From CAG-826 sp964654155 (GTDB taxonomy: Bacteria > Bacillota_I > Bacilli_A > RFN20 > CAG-826): a DNA stretch of 26,542 nt. Location of the stretch: positions 1 to 26,542 of the forward strand of contig CAZZGL010000012.1 in the NCBI GenBank assembly GCA_964654155.1, in the 5' to 3' direction. The notes beneath the pieces were generated by a model. The model did no database searches, had not been told where the DNA came from, and saw only the letters and a program-made list of their open reading frames with translations. This document shows positions 6,896 to 16,946 of the stretch, piece by piece. The translations under genes and the position numbers were made by a program. Within the stretch, counting starts at the first letter, position 1; each line of letters begins with the position of its first letter.

Positions 6896-7786
6896 TTAAA
6901 TTTTAAAGTCTATTCTATTATTTTTAACTTCTAATTCAAGGCACAAATATGATGATTTATTATAATCAAAATCTTCTATTTTTTCCCAATCAGTTCCGCC
7001 CCAACAATCACCAAAGTAATACGGAACCTCGTTAATTTTGATAATAAATGCTGGTTGACTATGAAAAGTATTATAATTACCAATATTAATAAGTTCACTC
7101 CACTTTCCTTCTATTGATGTGGCATAAGAATATTGACATTGATTTGGAAGCCAACCAGTACAATATGATGTTAACATATAATAAATATTATCTATTTTAA
7201 CCAACGCAGGAGCTTCTCTATACTCACCAATAAATAGTTTCTGTACTAGTTTATCTACAGATAAATAATTATCACTAAGCTGATAGATATGTAAATCAGC
7301 ATTATCATTACTTGCAGAAATAAAATAAGTTTTATCATCATCTTGAAAAAGAGTACAATCTCTTGACATATAACCTAACGGGCGAAAAGCTCCTTTAAAT
7401 TCAAATCCATGATCAGGATAAGAAGAAACCGCTACCGCCGCCATTGCCAATGAATAATCTTTTCCGTTTTCATAATGCATCCACATGACAAATTGTTTTG
7501 TTTTTTTGTTATAAATAACTTTCGGTCTTTCTAAGTTTACCTTAGTTCCATCATCATTAATCAATCGGTATTCACTTTTTGAACATACTAATGTTTCAGT
7601 AGAAATTACTAAACCTAAATCTTCCCAATCTTTTAAAGAAGTAGAACAATAGCATCTTATATAGCCATTATTTCTTCTATCTTCACCATACCAATAGTAC
7701 TTATTTTGATAAAAAATAATTATTCCACCATGTGCGGATACTTTATTACCATTAATATCGATATATCCTATAATATCTTTATTCAT
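6896..7786 (-). CDS. Glycoside hydrolase family 43-type beta-propeller enzyme
   Basis: A 296-residue protein without signal peptide that resembles GH43 five-bladed beta-propeller enzymes, especially the group containing exo-beta-1,3-galactanases. Visible marks are SAHGGIIIFYQNKYYWYGED (17-36), LERPKVIYNKKTKQFVMWMH (85-104), MSRDCTLFQDDD (140-151), YREAPA (189-194, where Glu191 matches the family acid) and LTSYCTGWLPN. It should release a terminal sugar from imported oligosaccharides in the cytoplasm; galactose, xylose or arabinose are all possible. Its ATG overlaps the last 8 bases of the GH36 gene (ATGAATAA) and it has no good ribosome binding site, so translation is probably coupled. It is the last gene of the sugar operon. 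No clear terminator follows, so read-through into the lipoprotein gene is possible. Confidence 0.75.
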   Translation of the reverse strand: MNKDIIGYIDINGNKVSAHGGIIIFYQNKYYWYGEDRRNNGYIRCYCSTSLKDWEDLGLVISTETLVCSKSEYRLINDDGTKVNLERPKVIYNKKTKQFVMWMHYENGKDYSLAMAAVAVSSYPDHGFEFKGAFRPLGYMSRDCTLFQDDDKTYFISASNDNADLHIYQLSDNYLSVDKLVQKLFIGEYREAPALVKIDNIYYMLTSYCTGWLPNQCQYSYATSIEGKWSELINIGNYNTFHSQPAFIIKINEVPYYFGDCWGGTDWEKIEDFDYNKSSYLCLELEVKNNRIDFKI

Positions 7787-9851
7787 AAATAATCTTAAAC
7801 AACCTTGCTATTTTATCTCTATGAGGAGTAAAAACAAGCGTTTTTCCTTTCATTTCATAATCAGTAGGCAAATCTAAAGGATATGCTAGTTCTATTTTTT
7901 TATTTTTTCCAATTTTAACTTTTAACGGTTTTGTTCCTTTCATTTGATAAACAAATAAATAACCATATTTTTCATTACGAATTCCATACGCTAATTGAGA
8001 ATCATAATAAGAAGTAAAACCATTTGGTAAAAATAAATAACCATTTTGCTTTAGTTCATCAAGTTCATGATAAAAAGATAATCCTTCTTTAATTCGATTT
8101 TGTTTTTCTTCACTAAGAAGATATAACTTACTTGCTAAATGAACTCGACCAATCATCGAATTTATTAAATTAAGATTAACTGCTTCATCATCTATTTCTT
8201 CATCACTAAAAGATTCATCTTTTGGATAACACCATACTGCAGCTTGTTCAGGCAAAACTGCACTTAAAATATTCGCGGTTATATAAGGATATATTAAATA
8301 ATTTGTTTGATCAGAGGTAGAAACTAAATTAACATTACTTAATGTTAAATAATCTAATCGATTACCACCAGAAGCGCAGCTTTCAATTATTAAAGAAGGA
8401 TATTTTAAACCAATTTTTGTAATACAATCAAAGTAAGCACGATTATGTTCTAATAAAGCCTCTCCATATCCATCCTCACTATCTAAACCAATACCTGGTT
8501 CAATATTATAGTCAAATTTAAAATAATCAACATGATATTTACCCATTATTTCATCAACCTTATTTAAAAAATAATCTTGAACTTTTTTATTTCTAAAATC
8601 CAATTGATAACGATTAGAAATAATTAATCTCTCATTATTTCGATGAAAGTAACAATCATCATCAAAAAAACTAGTATCTTCTAGTAACGCTCCAACAACT
8701 TCAGGCTCCATCCATAATCCGACTTTCAAGCCCAACGAACGTAAATAATCTAATGTTTTATTTAATCCTTCAGGATATTTTAATTTGCTTTCATTCCACT
8801 TTCCTACATAGTAAAACGGATTTTCAATTTCATCATGCCATCCACAATCAATAACAAAATAATTTGCTCCTAAATCTTTTGCCACCTTTCCTAAAGAAGA
8901 AGCAGTCTTAAAAGAAGGACAATTCCATGAAGCAAACATATATTCATTAAAGATAATTGGATTTTCTTTAATATCAAATAATCTAGTTGCAATTTTTCTA
9001 CGATAAAAAGTCATATGTTTTATACATTCATTTTCATCTTTACCATATGTAATTGCCGCTTTAACAGAAGTAAAGACTTCTTTAGGTAAAAGTGTTTTTT
9101 GCCACCCATTTTCTTGTAGCGATGGTCCAGATAAATTTAAAGTCACATTACCTATAAAATCGCCAATTTCATAACTCCAACTACCATTTGCTTCAATTTG
9201 CCACATAATGCATTTTTTAATATGAGGATCTTTTAAAATACCCATCGGAATAAAGTTTTTACTTGACCAACATCCTGTATTATTAACACAATATTTTTTA
9301 AAATTCTTTAATTCATTACAGGAAACAATCCCTAAATCTAATAAAGAACTGTATTTCCATTGGCACTCTAAATACCATGAATTATGAGGAATAGCTAATT
9401 TACTATCTTGATAATGATAATAACCAATCATGTCCTTTTTAACAAAACTGCTAACATATTCTAATGTTATTGGCTTTTTGGATATGTTTTTTATAACATT
9501 ATAAGAACGAATTGTATGTGTATTGTTATATAAAATGTAATATGTTAAAACTTCAATTGAATCATTTTTTTGCTTAATAATTAATGTTTTCCCATTTTCA
9601 TCTTTTTTAATTGAATGTTTAACATATTTTAATGTTTTACTTTCTGAAGTAAAAATATGTCGGTCACCGGTATGTTCACTTGTTGCATGACCAGAAATCG
9701 ATATTTCAACTGGATTAGTAAAATTTTCTAAATAGTACTTTTGATTATTCGTTAATGGATAAGAAGATTCATCATAAAAATAAATTCTTTGATCATCACT
9801 AATCACAAAACGAAACTTAATCTTATAATCGCCAAAGAAAAATATCTTCAT
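7779..9851 (-). CDS. Alpha-galactosidase-type glycoside hydrolase, family GH36
   Basis: A 690-residue GH36 enzyme, about the usual 700-730 length. Residues ~1-290 form the N-terminal beta-supersandwich, ~295-600 the catalytic barrel and the rest a small beta-domain. The nucleophile is Asp447 in DYFKFDYN and the acid/base is Asp514 in STSDQTN, after the ESCASGGNRLDYLTLS stretch. VGLWMEPEVVG near 377-387 lines the active site. The sequence DYFKFDYN has Phe where alpha-galactosidases commonly have Trp (FKWDYN). Expected reaction: removal of terminal alpha-linked galactose, or less likely N-acetylgalactosamine. There is no signal peptide, so it acts on imported oligosaccharides. The start codon overlaps the stop of the ATPase gene (TAATG), so the genes are translationally coupled. 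Confidence 0.88.
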   Translation of the reverse strand: MKIFFFGDYKIKFRFVISDDQRIYFYDESSYPLTNNQKYYLENFTNPVEISISGHATSEHTGDRHIFTSESKTLKYVKHSIKKDENGKTLIIKQKNDSIEVLTYYILYNNTHTIRSYNVIKNISKKPITLEYVSSFVKKDMIGYYHYQDSKLAIPHNSWYLECQWKYSSLLDLGIVSCNELKNFKKYCVNNTGCWSSKNFIPMGILKDPHIKKCIMWQIEANGSWSYEIGDFIGNVTLNLSGPSLQENGWQKTLLPKEVFTSVKAAITYGKDENECIKHMTFYRRKIATRLFDIKENPIIFNEYMFASWNCPSFKTASSLGKVAKDLGANYFVIDCGWHDEIENPFYYVGKWNESKLKYPEGLNKTLDYLRSLGLKVGLWMEPEVVGALLEDTSFFDDDCYFHRNNERLIISNRYQLDFRNKKVQDYFLNKVDEIMGKYHVDYFKFDYNIEPGIGLDSEDGYGEALLEHNRAYFDCITKIGLKYPSLIIESCASGGNRLDYLTLSNVNLVSTSDQTNYLIYPYITANILSAVLPEQAAVWCYPKDESFSDEEIDDEAVNLNLINSMIGRVHLASKLYLLSEEKQNRIKEGLSFYHELDELKQNGYLFLPNGFTSYYDSQLAYGIRNEKYGYLFVYQMKGTKPLKVKIGKNKKIELAYPLDLPTDYEMKGKTLVFTPHRDKIARLFKIIYE

Positions 9852-11050
9852 TATTCAAGATCCCCTTTTTCTAACAAATTTAATGTTGTTTCTTTAGAAA
9901 AATAATGTGCTAATTTTTCTTCCCAATAAAAGTAAACAAAATTTCCCGCTTGTAATTTTTCAAATTTATCTTTTCCTAATTCAATTGTAGGAATAACAAT
10001 AATAATATGTTTTTTATTATTTACTCTAACATGTAAATGAATCATACTTCCCATAGACTCAATTACTATTATTTCGCCTTTAATTGAGTATTCTTTTTCT
10101 TTGAAAGATATTTTCATGTGTTCTGGTCTAATACCTAAAGTGAATTCTGTTTCTTTAATTTCTCGCTTAATAAAAGCTTTGTATAATTCTTCTCCAATTG
10201 GTAAATAAACATCATCTATAATAATTTTTTTATTATCTAAATCTATTTCTCCATCAAGAAAATTCATTTGAGGTGTGCCAATAAATCCGGCAACAAACAA
10301 ATTACTTGGATGATTGAATACTTCATCAGGAGTACCTATTTGTTGAATAAATCCATCTTTCATAATCACAATTCGATCACCTAGAGTCATTGCCTCAGTT
10401 TGATCATGAGTAACATAAATAAATGTTGTATCTATTTTTTTTCTTAATAAAATCAGTTCCGCTCGCATTTGATTTCGAAGTTTGGCATCAAGGTTACTTA
10501 AAGGTTCATCCATTAAAAAAACCTTTGGATTTCTAACAATAGCCCTACCAATAGCCACTCTTTGTCTTTGACCTCCTGATAAAGCCTTAGGTTTACGATC
10601 TAAATAATCTTCAATTTCTAACATTTTTGCCGCTTCAATCACTTTTTCATGAATTTCACTTTTAGTTAGTTTACGATATACAATTTTCTTTTCTTTTTCC
10701 CCAGTTTGTTTATTAACTTCTTCAATTTCAAAAGGAAATTTTCTAAGTTTTAAAGAAAAAGCCATATTTTTATAAACTGTCATATGAGGGTATAATGCAT
10801 AATTTTGAAATACCATAGCAATATCTCGATATTTTGGTTCAACATAATTAACTAGATTTTCGCCGATATATATTTCTCCTGCAGTAATAGTTTCTAATCC
10901 CGCAATCATTCTTAATGTCGTTGTTTTGCCACATCCTGAAGGACCAACAAAAACCACAAACTCCTTATCTTTAATTTCTAAAGAAAAATCATTAACTGCA
11001 ATGACATCTCCAAATACTTTATATACATTCTTTAAAATAATATCCGACAT
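9851..11050 (-). CDS. msmX: Sugar ABC transporter ATPase, MsmX/UgpC type
   Basis: A 399-residue ABC ATPase that would power the sugar importer from the inner face of the membrane. Walker A is GPSGCGKTT (36-44), the Q-loop VFQNYALYPHMTV (80-92), the signature LSGGQRQRVAIGRA (157-170), Walker B FLMDEP (178-183) and the switch His is in THDQTEAM (215). The C-terminal ~150 residues form the TOBE/OB regulatory domain of MsmX/MalK-type ATPases, including LGIRPEHM. An insertion of about 23 residues sits between the Q-loop and the signature (about 105-128, rich in Lys and Glu). Importers of the LplB/YtcP type usually borrow a shared ATPase encoded elsewhere, so having one in the operon is noteworthy. 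AAGGAGG lies 8 bases before the ATG. Confidence 0.93.
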   Translation of the reverse strand: MSDIILKNVYKVFGDVIAVNDFSLEIKDKEFVVFVGPSGCGKTTTLRMIAGLETITAGEIYIGENLVNYVEPKYRDIAMVFQNYALYPHMTVYKNMAFSLKLRKFPFEIEEVNKQTGEKEKKIVYRKLTKSEIHEKVIEAAKMLEIEDYLDRKPKALSGGQRQRVAIGRAIVRNPKVFLMDEPLSNLDAKLRNQMRAELILLRKKIDTTFIYVTHDQTEAMTLGDRIVIMKDGFIQQIGTPDEVFNHPSNLFVAGFIGTPQMNFLDGEIDLDNKKIIIDDVYLPIGEELYKAFIKREIKETEFTLGIRPEHMKISFKEKEYSIKGEIIVIESMGSMIHLHVRVNNKKHIIIVIPTIELGKDKFEKLQAGNFVYFYWEEKLAHYFSKETTLNLLEKGDLE

Positions 11051-11062
11051 GAATATTCCTCC

Positions 11063-13306
11063 TTAAAAGCTATAATAAACATTATGTTTTTTTCCTTTAC
11101 CTTTTAATGGTAAATATGGTGAATTAACTTCCTTATCATCATAAATAATTTTAAATTCACCAGTTTTTTCAATTGTTATTTCAAATGTCTCTTCTTGAAA
11201 TATCCTTACTATGTTTACTTTTGTAAAATTAGATGGTAAACAAGGATTAATATATAGACTTGAAAAATAAGGTTTAATTCCTAACATCATTTCTGTAATA
11301 CTTCTATATAACCATCCTGCTGTTCCAGTTATCCAAGATAATGGTGCATAACCTTTTAAATAATCACATTCTGGGCCTATAAACATATTTGAAACCGCAT
11401 ACGGTTCCATCCCAGAATTTGGATTATTAGGATTATCAAATCTAATTGCTCTTAAAGTTTCATATGCTTGATCCGCTCTATTAAGTTTTAAATCAGCGGC
11501 GATTTTAAAAGATACTCCATGAAGATAACAAGACCCATTTTCATATGTCCCAGGTTTAAAAAACGACGCTCTTCCAATACCATTATCACCTTTACTATAA
11601 GATGGATAAACTTGAGCATATCCAAAAGGAGTTTTTAATTTGTTTTCAACAATATCAAGAAGTTTTAATCCTTCATCGTTATTTACCACCTCAGATAAAA
11701 TCGCCCATGTTTGTGGATTTAAGAATATTTTGCCTTCTTCAGATTCATTTCCACCGATAATTTTTCCTTCATCGTTATACCCATAAATAAAATAATTATC
11801 TTTATAACCATGCTTTTTAATCGCGAATTTAAGTTTTTCTTCTTTTTCTTTATATAATTTCAAATCAACATTTAATTGATAATGCTCAATTATTTCATAA
11901 AATTCATGAAGCGCTTTTATAGTTGCAATACTTAACCAGACACTTTCACCAATTCCTTTTCTTCCGCAATTGTTCAAAGAATCGTTCCAGTCGCCTCCAC
12001 CCCATAAAACTAATCCATGTTTTCCTATACCATTTAATAAAAAATCTAATCCTTTTATCATATGTTCTAAAACAGTTTCTTTATTATCATTTTGATAATA
12101 AGGTACCTTTTCACTCAACAAACTTAAATCATTTGTTTCTTTTAAATAAGCTAGAATAGTTCCTGGAATCCATGATGCTCCATCTCGATATGGATAATCA
12201 AAAATCGGATCAAATTGGCGAATAGTATTTCCATCTATTTTTTGATATTGAAGCGTTTTTAATATTTTATCTTTTGCAGTTTCTTTATCAAAACTAACAA
12301 AAGAAGATATATCTTGCATTATATCTCTAAATCCTTTTCCATAAACTCGTCCCCATGATTTACCTAATGAAATTTGTCTTTTTAACCATGTGTTAATTTG
12401 GATATCTAAAATTGGATCATCACTTTCTAAAGTAAAAACATTTTCAACATCTTTAGTTTGTAATTGAATACTATTTAATTCACTATCAAAAAATTCTTTA
12501 TTTGCATACTTATTACTATCAGAAATCATGTTTTTTTCATTTTTTGCCATTCCACAAGCAATATGAATAACTTTCGATTGTTTAGCTTTTAAAACCACAT
12601 TAAAATGCATTGCCGATACAAATTGGTCTTCAAATGTTGTTGGCGTACAACTTAATTTATCGTTTTCTAGTCCCATTGGTCGATCATAATTACGATAAAA
12701 ACCTTTAAAATATCTAGCACTGACATCAAATGAAGTTAAAGGATAATCCGCTTTTGCATAGATATATGCATATTCATCCTCTATATCATATCCTATATGA
12801 GAAAAGACTAACAATTCATTCTTTCCATCATATTTTCCTTCACTATAGGCAGTATGCCAAGTAATATTTACATTTGGTCTTAAAAGATGATAAACATCTA
12901 AATTTATCGTATCATTTGTAAGATTAGTTATACTAATCCGCGATATTTCTACTTTTCCACTTGTGGGAATCATAATCATGTATTCCACTCTTACGCCTTT
13001 ATATTCACTTATTATATTTTGATAACCTCTACCCACATGACATTCATAAACATCAAATGGTAAATCTTCATAATTTCTATTTAGTGAATAATATTCTTTC
13101 GTATAATGGTTTTTTATATATACAAGGTGCTCTTCAAAATTAAGAAATCGAAATCCGGTTGGTAAATGCATGTTTGGAAGTCCAAAGCCGAATTGATCAT
13201 AATACGCTACACATTCATTATTCCATAAATAATTTTTTAAAGGGCGTATTGGATGCATATTAGTGATCACATATTCATTTTTATTATTAAAATATCCGTT
13301 TTCCAT
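11063..13306 (-). CDS. Glycoside phosphorylase, family GH94 type
   Basis: A 747-residue protein with the domain order of GH94: N-terminal beta-sandwich (~1-270), helical linker, (alpha/alpha)6 barrel (~300-690) and C-terminal beta-domain. The catalytic acid motif is GGGDWND (436-442). The GRVYGKGFRDIMQD segment and the C-terminal LSWITGTAGWLYRSITEMML are typical. Enzymes of this family split beta-linked disaccharides or oligosaccharides with phosphate to give a sugar 1-phosphate, in the cytoplasm. Specificity (cellobiose, cellodextrin, laminaribiose, chitobiose or other) cannot be read from the sequence; the FDYPYRDGASWIPGT segment near 368-382 differs from the SDDPLWL form common in cellobiose phosphorylases. 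The ribosome binding site AGGTG overlaps the TAG stop of the preceding lipoprotein gene. It ends just before the MsmX-type ATPase. Confidence 0.82.
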   Translation of the reverse strand: MENGYFNNKNEYVITNMHPIRPLKNYLWNNECVAYYDQFGFGLPNMHLPTGFRFLNFEEHLVYIKNHYTKEYYSLNRNYEDLPFDVYECHVGRGYQNIISEYKGVRVEYMIMIPTSGKVEISRISITNLTNDTINLDVYHLLRPNVNITWHTAYSEGKYDGKNELLVFSHIGYDIEDEYAYIYAKADYPLTSFDVSARYFKGFYRNYDRPMGLENDKLSCTPTTFEDQFVSAMHFNVVLKAKQSKVIHIACGMAKNEKNMISDSNKYANKEFFDSELNSIQLQTKDVENVFTLESDDPILDIQINTWLKRQISLGKSWGRVYGKGFRDIMQDISSFVSFDKETAKDKILKTLQYQKIDGNTIRQFDPIFDYPYRDGASWIPGTILAYLKETNDLSLLSEKVPYYQNDNKETVLEHMIKGLDFLLNGIGKHGLVLWGGGDWNDSLNNCGRKGIGESVWLSIATIKALHEFYEIIEHYQLNVDLKLYKEKEEKLKFAIKKHGYKDNYFIYGYNDEGKIIGGNESEEGKIFLNPQTWAILSEVVNNDEGLKLLDIVENKLKTPFGYAQVYPSYSKGDNGIGRASFFKPGTYENGSCYLHGVSFKIAADLKLNRADQAYETLRAIRFDNPNNPNSGMEPYAVSNMFIGPECDYLKGYAPLSWITGTAGWLYRSITEMMLGIKPYFSSLYINPCLPSNFTKVNIVRIFQEETFEITIEKTGEFKIIYDDKEVNSPYLPLKGKGKKHNVYYSF

Positions 13307-13314
13307 CTTTACAC

Positions 13315-15213
13315 CTATAAAACAACTTTGATTTTCAAAGCCTTTCCATAAACGCCAACATTAGATTCAGGAACAATGACAATATATCTTTCTTCTTTAT
13401 AAATTGGAGAATATTCAAAATGAGTCTCTTCAACTTGACCTATCATATTTCGATACGAAATTTCTTCATTTTCTCCAACTTCAAAAATATTATAATGCCA
13501 TACTTCTCCTTTATTAACTTCAAAATCAATTAATAGTTTGCCGTTTTCAAATTTAACTTCTGCCCGTTTAGGATTGCACGGATAACTATCATCAATAAGA
13601 GAATATGTTGCTCCTAAATCTCTTTTACTCCATGCCTCAAAAGGATTATTTCGATTAGGGGTATATGGTTGAGCCCCTTCTTCAATATTAATATCAACTG
13701 CAGATGTGCTTTCAAATACTCTAAAATTATCTATGTTTTTACTATAATATTGGTTTTCTGCAAACTTATACCACGGAAGTGATGAATCAACATTAACAAA
13801 ACACGCCTTTTTAGAATCATCGCCGGTATACACTAAATGATTTTTAATAAATTTATTATCTTTAAATGTTTCATCACCATTAGAAGGCATAACTAAAAAT
13901 AAAGCTTTGTCTTCGACATTATGTAATATTAAATTATCTTCAATTAAAAGATTTCTAACTGCATGCATGTCCTCATCAACACAATCATAACGGGATGTAT
14001 AATTAGAAATACTTAATGCTCCTTGATGATTAGTATCACCTAAACAATTTTCAATACGATTATTACGAATATAACTATTTTGATTAGCCATTGTTCCAAC
14101 TCCAGGTCCTTGACAATCATGAAGATAATTATATTGAACATTAACATTTGTGGTATTCCAATCAATATCTATCCCCATTGCATCATATCCGGTTTCTTGA
14201 TCAAATATGTTATAACATTCATTAAAAAGAATGTCACAATTTTTAGTTCCTAAGGCCATAATTCCGCATTCGCCCTCTAATATTTGATTTTCTGTATATA
14301 CACCCGTATCATGAATTAGATTTCTATTAATTGTAGAATCAGTGCAACCTAAAATATAAATACCAATGCATCCTACATCATAAACAACATTATTATCAAA
14401 ATGAATATTATTATATAAATCCATAAAAGAATTGTTTTGGTTAATTTTTTCATTAACTAACCAACCACTGGAAGTTATTCCACTTCTACCAAGAGTGTGA
14501 ACAAGATTATTCTTCACATAAACATTTGAAACTACATTTCGTGGCGAAGATTTTGCACTTCCTTCTAAAGAAGAAATTGTTATTCCCATTACATTATCAC
14601 TAACGCTATTGCCTTCAACTTCATTATTAAAAATATAAATGTTACGATATTTATTTTCGCCAACATAAGGATAATAAAAACGAATTCCATAACGACAATC
14701 TGATGGGAATTTGCCTCTATCTAATCCATATACTTTAACTTTTAAATCTCGAACAACAACATTACTTGCTTTTTCAATATTAATACCATGTCCTGTTTTT
14801 GAAGATATTATTGGTTTATTACCTTCTCCATAAGATGCAATAGTAATTGGATTATCATCTTCTCCTTCAATAGAAGAAAAATTTAAGGTTCCTTCAAAGG
14901 TATCTCCACATTTAAATAATACAGAATCTCCTGATTTTAAAGATAAATTATTAACTTCATCTAAAGTTTTATAAGGATAATCTTGCGTTCCTTTACTTTC
15001 GCCTTCAAATGATGAGGAAACATAATAAATATTTCCACTTGACAAAGGATATTCATTCGTTTTGCTTTGAAGATTACTATCAAAGCTAAATATTTGTTGT
15101 GCTTCGATATCACTTACTGATGTATATCCTTCATTTATATTTTTTTCCTTTCCACAAGAAACAAGTGATAAAAGAACAAAACTTGCAAGAGTAAAAAGTA
15201 ATTCTTTTTTCAT
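13315..15213 (-). CDS. Surface lipoprotein with right-handed parallel beta-helix
   Basis: A 632-residue lipoprotein. The signal peptide ends in LSLVSCGK with Cys20 as the lipidated residue. After a short linker the sequence NIYYVSSSFEGE...GTQDYPYKTLDEV leads into a right-handed parallel beta-helix (~70-480) with many Asn-rich turns (NNEVEGN, NNVVYDVGC, NRNLIHDTG, NYLHDCQGPG). A beta-sandwich takes up the last ~80 residues. This fold occurs in polysaccharide lyases, hydrolases such as GH28 and epimerases, but no catalytic set can be assigned here. It is the only candidate in the operon for an extracellular depolymerase, since the other enzymes lack signal peptides. It could also be a pure binding protein. 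It is 11 bases downstream of the solute-binding protein gene and 8 upstream of the GH94 gene. Confidence 0.78.
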   Translation of the reverse strand: MKKELLFTLASFVLLSLVSCGKEKNINEGYTSVSDIEAQQIFSFDSNLQSKTNEYPLSSGNIYYVSSSFEGESKGTQDYPYKTLDEVNNLSLKSGDSVLFKCGDTFEGTLNFSSIEGEDDNPITIASYGEGNKPIISSKTGHGINIEKASNVVVRDLKVKVYGLDRGKFPSDCRYGIRFYYPYVGENKYRNIYIFNNEVEGNSVSDNVMGITISSLEGSAKSSPRNVVSNVYVKNNLVHTLGRSGITSSGWLVNEKINQNNSFMDLYNNIHFDNNVVYDVGCIGIYILGCTDSTINRNLIHDTGVYTENQILEGECGIMALGTKNCDILFNECYNIFDQETGYDAMGIDIDWNTTNVNVQYNYLHDCQGPGVGTMANQNSYIRNNRIENCLGDTNHQGALSISNYTSRYDCVDEDMHAVRNLLIEDNLILHNVEDKALFLVMPSNGDETFKDNKFIKNHLVYTGDDSKKACFVNVDSSLPWYKFAENQYYSKNIDNFRVFESTSAVDINIEEGAQPYTPNRNNPFEAWSKRDLGATYSLIDDSYPCNPKRAEVKFENGKLLIDFEVNKGEVWHYNIFEVGENEEISYRNMIGQVEETHFEYSPIYKEERYIVIVPESNVGVYGKALKIKVVL

Positions 15214-15224
15214 AAAATCACCCT

Positions 15225-16919
15225 CTAATTAAATATTTTCTTTGCAGAATCATTCATTGCGTTTATATAAGATGAACCTTTAGTGTTATATGATTTTACA
15301 AAGTTATTCCAAATTTGATTACGTTTTTCAGTCGTTGTTTTACTAATCATATTCTTATAATTAGTTTCAATTAAATCTTCTAATGTAGAAATTGTTAATG
15401 CATATGTTGTATCAACAACACAATAATCTAACGGATCAGTTATTAAATAATTTGTATCCCACGCATTTAATAATTGTAATTGTTCATCACGATGATCCAT
15501 TTGTTCAGGTATTAAAGTTGACCAAGAAACTAACCCTTTGATTCGGTAAGCACCCGGAGCAACAGTTTCATCATAAAGAGTCTTTGGATAACCAGAATTA
15601 TCATTACCTAATAAACTTGTTATAGTTCCACTAGTTCCTTCAATTTTATAATGAACTCCTTCAATACCATAGTTTAATAACATTTGACCTTCTTCAGAAA
15701 GCATCCAATCCATAATTGACAAGATTACTTTTTTCTTAGTTCTTGATAAATCGTTATTAATTGCTCTAAATCCATATTTATTTGAATAACCAAACATGGT
15801 CTTTTCTCCATAAGCATTTGTAACAACTGGCATTGCTCTAACAACATCTTTTAATTCATGAGTATCATCTGTATATGCCATCATAAGATCTAAAATACCT
15901 TTTCCCATTGGATAGGTAGCGTTATAACACATCATTCCAGCAACGCCATTAACAAACTCATTTTTCATAACCGATTGTGTTGTCGTTGTGGAATAATTTG
16001 AATTAATAAATCCATTATCATATAACTGAGCAACAAAATCTAAAGCTTGTTTCATATTATCTGAAGTACAATCTGGAATATACTTATTTGTGCTTTCATC
16101 ATAATGCCAACCATCCCAAATAACATTAAACATACTAAATAATGGATACCACCAATAAACACCGGCATCTTTGGTCATAACATATCCATAAGTATCATCT
16201 TTACCATTATTATCAGGATCTCCTTTGGTAAATCCTTCTAAAAGATCATAAAAATTTAAATAAGAAAAAGATGCATCTTCTGGATCCACTAATGATCTTC
16301 CACTTGTTGGTTGATAATTTTTTGCAACTAGATTTTCATACCAATCACGACGGTAATATAAAGCATGTTCATTAATCGCGCTTTTATCGGTATTTTGATT
16401 CATTACAATTGGATAAGAATAGTAATCTCCACCTAAATATGCTTTCATTTCATTTTCTGGATAACGTTCAAATGCCGCTTTTAAATTTGGATATTGATCT
16501 AAATATGGTGAAAAATTAAATAAATAATTATCATCTAGCCAACTCGAATATGATGGTTCTTTATGGTCATGAAAGAAAATATCTGGAACATCTCCTCCAC
16601 CGATGTATTGATTTAATACATTTTCCCATCCTGATGCAGTACCTGTTAGATATCTAAATGACACATTAAACTTATTTTGAATATATTCAATAATCATCTT
16701 AGTATCTTTTGTTTGTGATTGAAGTGAATCTAAGTCAACTCCAAAGAAAGAAATAATTAATTTTCCATCCTTATCATATTCATCTGGAATTAATGTTACT
16801 TGTCCAGGATCTTTTTCGTCATCATTATTATTTGATGAAGTTTGATTATTTCCTCCACAACTACTTAATCCAGTAACAATTAATAAGGCTGCTAATAAAC
16901 TTAAAACAGATTTTTTCAT
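15225..16919 (-). CDS. ABC transporter solute-binding lipoprotein (LplA/YtcQ type)
   Basis: A 564-residue extracellular sugar-binding lipoprotein of a CUT1 importer. The signal peptide ends in the lipobox GLSSC (Cys21), followed by a Ser/Asn/Asp-rich linker. The mature part has the two-lobe binding protein pattern, with IISFFGVDLDSLQ near 48, GDVPDIFFHD near 111 and KKVILSIMDWMLSEEGQMLL in the hinge-distal helix region. The length well above 430 is typical of the LplA/YtcQ group, which binds oligosaccharides. The two permeases directly upstream are of the matching LplB/YtcP types. A strong ribosome binding site (GAGGGAGG) precedes the ATG by about 7 bases. The ligand is unknown; the downstream enzymes suggest a galactose-containing oligosaccharide. 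Confidence 0.93.
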   Translation of the reverse strand: MKKSVLSLLAALLIVTGLSSCGGNNQTSSNNNDDEKDPGQVTLIPDEYDKDGKLIISFFGVDLDSLQSQTKDTKMIIEYIQNKFNVSFRYLTGTASGWENVLNQYIGGGDVPDIFFHDHKEPSYSSWLDDNYLFNFSPYLDQYPNLKAAFERYPENEMKAYLGGDYYSYPIVMNQNTDKSAINEHALYYRRDWYENLVAKNYQPTSGRSLVDPEDASFSYLNFYDLLEGFTKGDPDNNGKDDTYGYVMTKDAGVYWWYPLFSMFNVIWDGWHYDESTNKYIPDCTSDNMKQALDFVAQLYDNGFINSNYSTTTTQSVMKNEFVNGVAGMMCYNATYPMGKGILDLMMAYTDDTHELKDVVRAMPVVTNAYGEKTMFGYSNKYGFRAINNDLSRTKKKVILSIMDWMLSEEGQMLLNYGIEGVHYKIEGTSGTITSLLGNDNSGYPKTLYDETVAPGAYRIKGLVSWSTLIPEQMDHRDEQLQLLNAWDTNYLITDPLDYCVVDTTYALTISTLEDLIETNYKNMISKTTTEKRNQIWNNFVKSYNTKGSSYINAMNDSAKKIFN

Positions 16920-16946
16920 ATACTTTCCTCCCTCGTAAGATATGTA

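Noticed and set aside
11923..12159. Plus-strand reading frame inside the GH94 gene
   Set aside because: Opposite-strand shadow of a conserved enzyme, without start signals.
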